Assembly (NCBI GenBank): GCA_903893565.1
Contig: CAITMU010000105.1
Location: 186,001-250,000 of the forward strand
Reading direction: 5' to 3'
DNA: 64,000 nucleotides
From: an uncultured beta proteobacterium
GTDB lineage: Bacteria > Pseudomonadota > Gammaproteobacteria > Burkholderiales > SG8-41
The position numbers and the translations under genes were made by a program. Of the stretch, positions 55,448-62,429 are shown piece by piece (within the stretch, counting starts at the first letter, position 1; every line of letters begins with the position of its first letter). The notes below the pieces were generated by a model that saw only the letters and a list, made by a program, of their open reading frames with translations, was not told where the DNA came from and made no database searches.

Positions 55448-55822
55448 ATGATTAAGTTATTAGCTACACTTTTGGCCAGCGCGTTTTTGACCATCACCGT
55501 ATCCCCAGCTTTTGCTGCTGATCCCGCTCCAGCTGCTGCGCCCGCCGCCGCCGCCGCTCCTGCCGCTGACAAAAAAGCTGAAGGCGACAAAAAAGCTGCC
55601 GACAAGAAAGCCGCTGCCGACAAGAAAGCCGCTGACAAAAAAGCTGAAGGCGACAAAAAAGCTGCCGACAAGAAAGCCGCTGCCGACAAGAAAGCCGCTG
55701 ACAAAAAAGCTGCTGCCGATAAGAAACACGATGACAAAAAAGCCGCTGCCGATAAGAAACACGATGACAAAAAAGCTGCACCCGCTGCTGCTGCACCCGC
55801 TGCACCCGCTGCATCTAAATAA
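55448..55822 (+). CDS. Secreted Lys/Ala-rich repeat protein
   Basis: A 124-aa protein with a signal peptide (MIKLLATLLASAFLTITVSP, cut near AFA-A), an Ala/Pro-rich spacer, and then repeats of DKKA(A)ADKKAA and DKKAEG type, and later DKKHDDKKAAA. The tail is Ala/Pro. Composition is like histone H1-type or AlgP proteins, but the signal peptide sends it to the periplasm. The function is unknown; a highly basic low-complexity protein might bind polyanions or metals (His in the last repeats). AGAGG precedes the ATG and a strong terminator follows, so it is monocistronic. Confidence 0.8.
   Translation: MIKLLATLLASAFLTITVSPAFAADPAPAAAPAAAAAPAADKKAEGDKKAADKKAAADKKAADKKAEGDKKAADKKAAADKKAADKKAAADKKHDDKKAAADKKHDDKKAAPAAAAPAAPAASK
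55568..55765 (+). repeat. Tandem repeats in the Lys/Ala-rich gene (66 bp x2, then 33 bp x2)
   Basis: A 66-bp unit at 55568-55633 is repeated at 55634-55699 without a visible change. A related 33-bp unit occurs at 55700-55732 and 55733-55765 with one C/T difference. The unit length keeps the reading frame. Such perfect repeats can vary in copy number. Confidence 0.85.
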
Positions 55823-55871
55823 AAGTCTGAATTCAGTTTCTTAGTATTAAAGCAGTCGTTCTGTATCAAAT

Positions 55872-55913
55872 AATAAGGCAGGCCTATAATAGGTCTGCCT
55901 TATTTATTTTTTA
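55872..55913 (+). terminator. Rho-independent terminator after the Lys/Ala-rich gene
   Basis: AATAAGGCAG (55872-55881) pairs with CTGCCTTATT (55895-55904), and the stem continues inward (GCCTA/TAGGT with one G-U) to a short loop; a T-rich tail TTATTTTTT follows. Confidence 0.8.
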
Positions 55914-55955
55914 GGGATTAACTTAGGTTATTCCTCATCATTGAGCGACTCGAGC

Positions 55956-57095
55956 ATGAAAAACAAAAAAAGAATAGTCATCGGCCTATCTGGCGGTGTC
56001 GATTCATCCGTGGCAGCCTTGCTTTTAAAACAACAAGGTTATGAAGTCATTGGTCTTTTCATGAAAAATTGGGAAGATGATGATACCCAAGACTACTGCG
56101 CCTCCCGACAGGACCTCATTGATGCGGTCAGTGTCGCAGAAAAAATCGGCATAGAAGTCGAATCTGTTAATTTCTCTAGCGAATACAAAGATCGTGTCTT
56201 CAATGAATTTCTGAGCGAATACAAGGCCGGTCGCACCCCCAACCCCGATGTGATGTGCAATGCAGAGATTAAATTCAAAGCCTTCTTGGATCATGCTCTG
56301 GGCTTAGGGGCAGACTGGATCGCTACCGGCCACTACGCACAAGTCAGGGAACAAGACGGTCTATTTCAGTTATTACGCGCCAGCGATGGCACAAAAGACC
56401 AAAGTTATTTTCTTTACCGATTAAATCAATACCAATTATCCAAAACCCTATTTCCCCTGGGTCAATTGACCAAAATTCAAGTGCGCGAGATCGCACGACG
56501 TGAGAATCTCTCGACCCATGATAAAAAAGACTCCACTGGGATCTGTTTTGTGGGAGAACGCCCTTTTCGAGAATTCTTACAACGCTACATCCCATCCCAC
56601 CCGGGTGACATTTACACCCTAGATGGTATTAAGGTTGGCAAACACCATGGGCTGATGTTCTATACCCTCGGTCAGCGCCAAGGACTGGGCATTGGGGGGA
56701 ATCGCCTAGGAGATGGGGACGCCTGGTATGTGGCAGAAAAAAATATCTCTAAAAACCACCTTATTGTTGTGCAGGGCCATGATCACGAAAAGCTTTTTGC
56801 TGACCGCCTGACAGCCGTCAACTTAAGTTGGGTCAGCGGTCTAACCCCGCCCTCCCATTGGGTCTATGGTGCTAAAACCCGATATCGACAAAAAGATGCA
56901 CCTTGCGTCATTTCCATGGCAACGCGCCAAAGCTGTGCCATCGATTTTGCCGAACCCCAATGGGCCATCACCCCAGGCCAATCCGTTGTTGTGTACGAAA
57001 GCAATGTGTGTTTGGGCGGGGGCATTATTGAATCAACGACTCAGTCTGCCAATGCCACTGAGGCTATTCGCCTAAAACATAAAAACGAAGAATAA
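55956..57095 (+). CDS. mnmA: tRNA-specific 2-thiouridylase
   Basis: A 379-aa enzyme that thiolates U34 of Lys, Glu and Gln tRNAs. The PP-loop [15 protein letters not shown], catalytic Cys in [12 protein letters not shown] and second Cys in [12 protein letters not shown] are present. ATG 55956 is used; a TTG at 55941 would add five residues. It uses sulfur from the IscS/Tus relay. The next gene is the selenoprotein of the glutaredoxin-DinB type. Confidence 0.95.
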   Translation: MKNKKRIVIGLSGGVDSSVAALLLKQQGYEVIGLFMKNWEDDDTQDYCASRQDLIDAVSVAEKIGIEVESVNFSSEYKDRVFNEFLSEYKAGRTPNPDVMCNAEIKFKAFLDHALGLGADWIATGHYAQVREQDGLFQLLRASDGTKDQSYFLYRLNQYQLSKTLFPLGQLTKIQVREIARRENLSTHDKKDSTGICFVGERPFREFLQRYIPSHPGDIYTLDGIKVGKHHGLMFYTLGQRQGLGIGGNRLGDGDAWYVAEKNISKNHLIVVQGHDHEKLFADRLTAVNLSWVSGLTPPSHWVYGAKTRYRQKDAPCVISMATRQSCAIDFAEPQWAITPGQSVVVYESNVCLGGGIIESTTQSANATEAIRLKHKNEE

Positions 57096-57158
57096 ATCAA
57101 CCTTTACCCCACGACTGCCCCTCATTTTGATATCCTATCGAAAGGTTTAAATCAACTC

Positions 57159-57941
57159 ATGGAATCAAAAATGCCAACTGCTGAAAATTTTATTTTATTT
57201 ACCCAACCGGGATGAAGTTCCTGCCTTAAAGCGAAAGAGTTTCTTTCGAAAAAAAATATAGCCTTTGATGTCATTGATGTTTTAAATGACGCAGGTGGAC
57301 GGGAAAAACTGTTGGCCTTCGGGGTACGCAACGTACCGGTCATCGCACGCGGTGACAAGTTTGTATTTGGCCAAAACCTCGAGGATGTGGCTGAGTTCGT
57401 TGGCCTTCAAGGCACTGGGCACACGCCACTGCCCCCAGAAGAGCTCATCAAACGTTGGATTATCGTGCTTCGTGCCTCACAGCGATTCGTTCGACAATTA
57501 CCAGACGATAAGTTACTCGCCCGCGTCATTGACAATCGGGATCGATCCATACGATTACTCAGTCATCATGTTTTTAGAATTGGCGAGGCCTTTCTTGAAA
57601 GCGTTGAAGGTGGCACTGAGTATGCGATACAACTGGCTAATGTCCCTCCCGCCGAGGGCACTTACCTACGCGGCACAGAAATCGCTGAATATGGAGAAAC
57701 CATCATTCATCGACTAGAAAAATGGTGGCAGAACCTTCAGAACAAAACCTGCACCCAAAAAGTTAAAACCTTCTACGGTGATCAACCCTTGTCGCAACTC
57801 TTTGAGCGATCAACGTGGCATTCAGCCCAACACGTCCGACAACAGACTGCCGTTTTAGAGCGCTTGGGAATTGAACCCAATGAACGTCTAAAACCAGAGT
57901 CTTTGGCAGGACTGCCCTTGCCCGAAAGGTTGTGGGAATAG
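57159..57941 (+). CDS. Selenoprotein: glutaredoxin-like domain fused to DinB-like domain, Sec at TGA 57213-57215
   Basis: One frame from ATG 57159 (or 57171) to TAA 57941 is interrupted only by TGA at 57213-57215. Read as selenocysteine it gives 260 aa beginning with a glutaredoxin fold: FILFTQPG-U-SSCLKAKEF, where U19 and C22 form the redox motif UxxC, followed by IAFDVIDV and the cis-proline segment VRNVPVIARGD. The C-terminal half is DinB-like, with SHHVFRIGE and WHSAQHVRQQ carrying the possible metal-binding His residues. A 7-bp hairpin with loop GTT lies 16 nt past the TGA. selA and selB are 3-5 kb away. Downstream-start calling would lose the redox site. Confidence 0.88.
57232..57248 (+). 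promoter_or_regulatory. Candidate bacterial SECIS element (glutaredoxin-DinB gene)
   Basis: CGAAAGA (57232-57238) pairs with TCTTTCG (57242-57248), with loop GTT. The first loop base is G and lies 23 nt after the TGA, matching the known rule for bacterial SECIS (apical loop 16-37 nt from UGA with G in its first two bases). It would recruit SelB. Confidence 0.7.
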
Positions 57942-58070
57942 GAGGCGGGACTAACCAACCGCCTCTGCTTTTGTCGCGAACGCTGCTTCGCACTACATCA
58001 CCCTTTAAAGCTTGGCCCTCATCCATTATTTTTAATTTGCATGAGGGCCTAAGTTTTTTGAGTAGCCCAA

Positions 58071-59039
58071 CTATTCCAAGCGAATGCCTGCATCTTTAAT
58101 AATCTTGGCGTATTTCACCAATTCCTCCTGCACGACTTTAGCAAATGCTTCGGGTTGACTCGCCACAATCTCATTGCCACCTTGCTTAGCTAATTTTTCA
58201 ATAACATCGGGCATTTTTAGCGCTTTAGCCGATTCCTGGTAAATTCGATTCACCACACTCTTAGGCGTTCCAGCAGGCGCTACAATACCCTGCCAAGAGC
58301 TAATTTCAAAACCCTTGTATCCTAATTCTTCCATAGTGGGAATGTCACTTATTTGCAAAGATCGACGTTTTCCCGTGAAAGCCAAGGCCCGCACCTTGCC
58401 CGCCTTTAGCTGAGGAATCGTCGTAATAGGGGTATCAAACATCATGGGAATTTGCCCACCCAATAAATCTGCCAAGGCGGCAGCACTACCTTTATAGGGT
58501 ACATGGGTCAATGGCACATTATTCATTGAAGAGAGAAATTCACCCGCCAGATGGTTAGCGCTTCCGGCCCCGGTAGAACCGTAACTCACCGCACGGGTTC
58601 TTGCATAATCGACCAATTCTTGAACGGTTTTAACCGGAATGGCGGGATGCACAATTAATACATAAGCATAATAAGTGCCTTGTGTAATATACGAAAAATC
58701 TTTTGCTACTTGATAAGGAAGGGTTTTATATAGACTCGGGTTTAATACGAAGGGAGCGCTATTGGCCATCACAAGACTATAGCCATCACCTTGCGCCTTA
58801 GCCAACAAATCCGTTCCTATAATGCCGTTAGCCCCGGGGCGATTATCGATCACCACACTTTGCCCAAAGCCTTCTGCTAATTTTTGCCCAACCACGCGCG
58901 CGAATATATCCCCTGCCCCTCCCGCTACATAAGGAACAATAAAACGTATGGCGTGATCCGGATACGTTTGCGCTCGTAGCCCTCCCATAAAACTAAAAAA
59001 AACTATTAACATCATCATTTTTTTAAATAAAGAAAACAT
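58071..59039 (-). CDS. Bug/TctC-family periplasmic solute receptor coupled to a UGSC-type gene
   Basis: A 322-aa receptor with a signal peptide (MFSLFKKMMMLIVFFSFMGG, cleavage near LRA-Q). YPDHAIRFIVPYVAGGAGD, IDNRPGANG and THVPYKGSAA are family marks. ATG 59039 is preceded by GAGGAGAGGG, a strong ribosome binding site; another in-frame ATG at 59063 overlaps the upstream selenoprotein stop by 4 nt (ATGA). Either way translation is tightly linked to the UGSC-type gene. No TctAB permease is present. The ligand may be the substrate of the selenoprotein. Confidence 0.88.
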   Translation of the reverse strand: MFSLFKKMMMLIVFFSFMGGLRAQTYPDHAIRFIVPYVAGGAGDIFARVVGQKLAEGFGQSVVIDNRPGANGIIGTDLLAKAQGDGYSLVMANSAPFVLNPSLYKTLPYQVAKDFSYITQGTYYAYVLIVHPAIPVKTVQELVDYARTRAVSYGSTGAGSANHLAGEFLSSMNNVPLTHVPYKGSAAALADLLGGQIPMMFDTPITTIPQLKAGKVRALAFTGKRRSLQISDIPTMEELGYKGFEISSWQGIVAPAGTPKSVVNRIYQESAKALKMPDVIEKLAKQGGNEIVASQPEAFAKVVQEELVKYAKIIKDAGIRLE

Positions 59040-59059
59040 ATACCCTCTCCTCGTCTGGT

Positions 59060-60817
59060 TCATGAGCCGCTCACCCCTAATCGTTGATCCCAATCGGCCG
59101 GCAAACGAATGGAACGGCTGGTCGGAATACCTTGAACATGATTACACACATAGCCTTTCGATTGATTACGCGCGGGGTCTCCTGCAACCACAATACCAAT
59201 CCATTCTGCGCGCTGAAAAACCGGCACTAATCGATCAGGATCATCACTCTCATGGTAGGCCGCACTCAACAATCCTTGCTTAACCGACTGAATTATTCTA
59301 AAACCCGTCAAGCCCGCCCCATAGGCATAACGCTCTGCCGTGGAGGCTTTTATTTTGACATGCTCATAAAAATACTGACGAATATCGTTTTTCGACCATC
59401 CGCTATCAGAAAAGACCTTGGCAATCGAGGGACTTAACACAATCAACGGATGCCAATTGGCATAACACATACCCACTGCCGCCCAATACCCGCAGGCTCT
59501 TTGCCCAATCACGTCAGCCAATAGCGCCGCATGCTCCTCGGCTCGCTCACTTTGAGAGTAAGTCGGCGCACTAATGGCGACAACACTTTGAACGGTCACG
59601 ACATTCTCACCTGCTCTAAATCCCTGGTCGACACTAAAAGGCTGCCAACCTAAGTCTGCGACCGCCTCTTCATTTTCTGCCAACGCGACCAGAAAACTCT
59701 GCCCAATCGTGCCCTTGTCTGCCCCTTCTGGCGCGTGCGTAAAACCAGCAATATTGCGAACCATTAATCTTAAAAAACGACCCACACTCGTATTGGCTTG
59801 GCGCCCCATGCGCATCACACCCTGCGCAGAATTAAAATGCAATTGCTTGACGATCGGTCCACTTAAAATAATCAAAGGCTCCCAACCCGGAGTAGATCCA
59901 GCATCTTCCACCTTAAATTTTTCATCGCAAATCACTTCGGTAATGGCTAGCAAAATAGGCATGTATTCGGGTCGACAACCCGCTAAAACGCCATTAACCG
60001 CCACATTCCAAACACTGGCCTCCCGATTAGCGGGTGGACACACGCCAATCACTTCATTAGGAGGTCGGTCGGTAAAGCGAAGAAATTGTTCGACGCGGGC
60101 TACGGTCGGGGGCACCACCGGCAAACCATCAGACCAATTATGTTCATGAAAATACTCGAGAACATCATCAAGACCGCCTCGAAACACTATGTCTCGGGGT
60201 GCCGGCTCGCTATCCTCAAGGACGACCTTAGCCTGAATCGGCTTAGATAAACCAGCAATAATTCTGGGTAAAAGAAGCGTCACCACCTGCTCACGAAGCA
60301 CTGCCTGACTTTGGGTCATCGGCACGCCAGGAAACTCAGCAATGGCCATGTCTGGCAATCCCAAACCCTTGGCAATCACAGCCGCCTGCTTTAAAAAACC
60401 ACTAGAAATCACAGAAACGCTGGGAATCCCTTGGCGCTCAACCGCAGCAGCAGCCCGCAACACGGCGGGCGTACAAGCACCTCAGGCACCAATAGCACTG
60501 ATTACCGCATCAACTTTATGCTGGCGCAGTAATTGAGGCAATGCCCCCATCAATTCACGCTGCTGGGGTCCATGTACATTACCAAATGTTTCATAGGTCA
60601 CAAACCGAATGCCAGGATAGAGTCGGGTCAATTCTTCTCGCAAAATAGGAAAAATTTCTTCACCCCGAAATAAATAATCCCAAAGCTCTCCAATCACCTT
60701 GTGATTAAGATCTGGTAGCCGATCATTCGGTGGCCGTGTTTGATGAGTGGGTTTACCCAGTGGCCAAACCACTTCGAACACGCCCTCAGGATCAGTATGG
60801 GCTTGCTGATTTGTCAT
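59060..60817 (-). CDS. UGSC-type selenoprotein, Sec at TGA 60484-60482
   Basis: One minus-strand frame from ATG 60817 to TGA 59060 is broken only by TGA at 60484-60482. Read through as selenocysteine it is 585 aa, with SAIGA-U-GACTPAVL at U112/C115, a UxxC redox pair in the position of the UGSC motif. The N-terminal domain (about 1-200) matches the UGSC family as I know it; the rest contains YFHEHNWSDGLPVVPPT and a long body with several Cys. A GGAG site precedes ATG 60817 (ATG 60829 is 12 nt earlier). The SECIS-like hairpin is at 60453-60470. Ordinary calling gives two genes, 59060-60463 and 60482-60829. It is operonic with a Bug receptor. Confidence 0.87.
60453..60470 (-). promoter_or_regulatory. 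Candidate bacterial SECIS element (UGSC-type gene)
   Basis: On the minus strand GCCCGC (60470-60465) pairs with GCGGGC (60458-60453) around loop CGTGTT. The loop starts 17 nt after the TGA and has G as its second base, fitting the bacterial SECIS rule. Confidence 0.68.
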
Positions 60818-60956
60818 CTTTTTCTCCATTTATAGTAAAACTGCCCGATCAGCCTCGATTAACACGACTTTGCGGGTTTGCGCTAAAATCCAAAGCTTAC
60901 ACTTTAGCTTAAAAACAACATTCTTATAAGCCCATCCGGATGGATAGAGATTTCTC

Positions 60957-60988
60957 ACAATTGGGGTTACCCCCTCAAAGGCAATTGT
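60957..60988 (+). promoter_or_regulatory. Hairpin directly upstream of selA
   Basis: ACAATTG (60957-60963) pairs with CAATTGT (60982-60988), enclosing a GGG-TTA-CCC inner hairpin; the structure ends 4 nt before the selA ATG. In E. coli a SECIS-like hairpin in the selAB leader is bound by SelB to repress the operon; the same role is inferred here. Confidence 0.4.
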
Positions 60989-60992
60989 CGCC

Positions 60993-62408
60993 ATGGTGAA
61001 TCCTGCGTTCGCCGCGCGTCGCGCGTTGCCCTCTGTCGACCGACTCCTGAATAGCCCAGGCTGCGTTGCTTTAATCGAGCTTTACGGGCGCTTACTGACA
61101 ACCGCTCTGATACGGGAATTTTTACAACGCTACCGAGATCAACCCCTCACCGAAAACGCAGACCAACCCTTCGACGAAGCGGCTTTCTTTCACCAATGCG
61201 CTCAAGCCTTGGCAACCCGAACCGCACCATCGTTAAAACCCGTTTTCAATTTATCGGGTACGGTTTTACATACCAATCTTGGGCGCGCCTTAATGCCCAA
61301 CAGTGTGGCCCAAGCCGTCATGACCGCCATGACAAGGCCAGTAAACTTGGAATTTGACCTAGACGGTGGCGCGCGAGGCGAACGCGATTCCCATGTGGAA
61401 AAATGGATTACCCAACTGGCGGGGGGAGATGGCGCCGTGGTCGTTAACAACAATGCCGCCGCGGTCTACCTTGCGCTCAATAGTCTAGGGGCTAAAAAAG
61501 AAGTGCTCGTTTCCCGAGGGGAGTTGATTGAAATCGGTGGTTCATTTCGAATCCCTGACATCATGAAGCGGGCAGGCGTTAAATTGGTTGAAGTGGGCAC
61601 CACCAATCGCACTCACTTAAAAGATTTTGCCGAGGCGATTACGCCACGAACCGCTGCCATCATGAAGGTGCATACCAGTAACTATATTGTTCAAGGCTTT
61701 ACCTCCAGTGTGCCCGAGGCTGAATTAGCGCAATTAGCCCATGAAAATGGGTTTGTATTTATTATCGACCTGGGTAGCGGTACGTTAGTGAATTTAGAGG
61801 ATTTTGGCCTCCCCCATGAACCCTCGCCTAAAGAGGCCCTAGAACTAGGTGCAGACCTGGTGACGTTTAGCGGCGACAAACTCTTAGGTGGCCCCCAGTC
61901 CGGATTAATGGTCGGCACCCAAGCGTTCATCAATAAAATACGAAAAAATCCAATGAAACGCGCCTTGCGAGTCGACAAGATGACCTTGGCGGCTCTCGAT
62001 GCGCTACTCAGACTTTATACCAATCCTGACAAACTGCGCGAAGAAGTCACTACGATAAAACTCTTAACACGACCTTATCAAGACATTAAACTTCAGGCCG
62101 AACGTCTTTGCCCCATCGTACAATCGATTATAGGGAACACAGCGCTTGCAGAAGTTGTTGACACCGGCAGCCAAATTGGCAGCGGGTCACTTCCCATCGA
62201 CTCTCTGCCTAGTGCGGGTATTGCCATTCGATCTCACGGAAAAACCAAAACCTCTTTCGCCGACAAAGTCTCGAGGGCCTTTCGCCGTTTGCCTGTGCCG
62301 GTCATTGGACGGATCAAGGACGGGGCTTTTATTCTAGACTTACGCTGCTTGGATCACGAAACCCAATGGGTTGAGCAACTACAACAGCTAGCGCTTTATG
62401 CCAAATAA
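60993..62408 (+). CDS. selA: L-seryl-tRNA(Sec) selenium transferase
   Basis: A 471-aa PLP enzyme converting Ser-tRNA(Sec) to Sec-tRNA(Sec) with selenophosphate. The N-terminal domain starts PSVDRLLNSPG and the PLP lysine is Lys296 in TFSGDKLLGGPQSG (Lys295 in E. coli). GTVLHTNLGRALMP and DLGSGTLVNL are family motifs. No ribosome binding site is clear; a hairpin occupies the leader. selB follows after 21 nt, so selAB is an operon. It is divergent from the UGSC-type selenoprotein gene. Confidence 0.96.
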   Translation: MVNPAFAARRALPSVDRLLNSPGCVALIELYGRLLTTALIREFLQRYRDQPLTENADQPFDEAAFFHQCAQALATRTAPSLKPVFNLSGTVLHTNLGRALMPNSVAQAVMTAMTRPVNLEFDLDGGARGERDSHVEKWITQLAGGDGAVVVNNNAAAVYLALNSLGAKKEVLVSRGELIEIGGSFRIPDIMKRAGVKLVEVGTTNRTHLKDFAEAITPRTAAIMKVHTSNYIVQGFTSSVPEAELAQLAHENGFVFIIDLGSGTLVNLEDFGLPHEPSPKEALELGADLVTFSGDKLLGGPQSGLMVGTQAFINKIRKNPMKRALRVDKMTLAALDALLRLYTNPDKLREEVTTIKLLTRPYQDIKLQAERLCPIVQSIIGNTALAEVVDTGSQIGSGSLPIDSLPSAGIAIRSHGKTKTSFADKVSRAFRRLPVPVIGRIKDGAFILDLRCLDHETQWVEQLQQLALYAK

Positions 62409-62429
62409 AAAATTTTTTCTGATTTCTTT

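Noticed and set aside
55568..55765. Tandem repeats as a CRISPR array
   Set aside because: The units are directly adjacent without spacers and are in-frame coding repeats.
55420..55869. A 149-residue minus-strand frame of FLSAAFLS-type repeats
   Set aside because: It is the antisense shadow of the Lys/Ala-rich repeat gene, which has signal peptide, ribosome binding site and terminator.
57213..57215. The TGA in the glutaredoxin-like gene as a stop codon or pseudogene mutation
   Set aside because: It replaces exactly the first redox Cys, the rest of the frame is intact, a SECIS-like hairpin follows, and selA/selB are nearby.
60482..60484. Two separate genes divided by TGA on the minus strand (59060-60463 and 60482-60829)
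   Set aside because: The joined product restores a UGSC-like redox motif, the second part lacks its own ribosome binding site, and a SECIS-like hairpin follows the TGA.
60830..60992. A tRNA-Sec (selC) gene between the UGSC-type gene and selA
   Set aside because: No cloverleaf with a TCA anticodon could be found here or elsewhere in the window.
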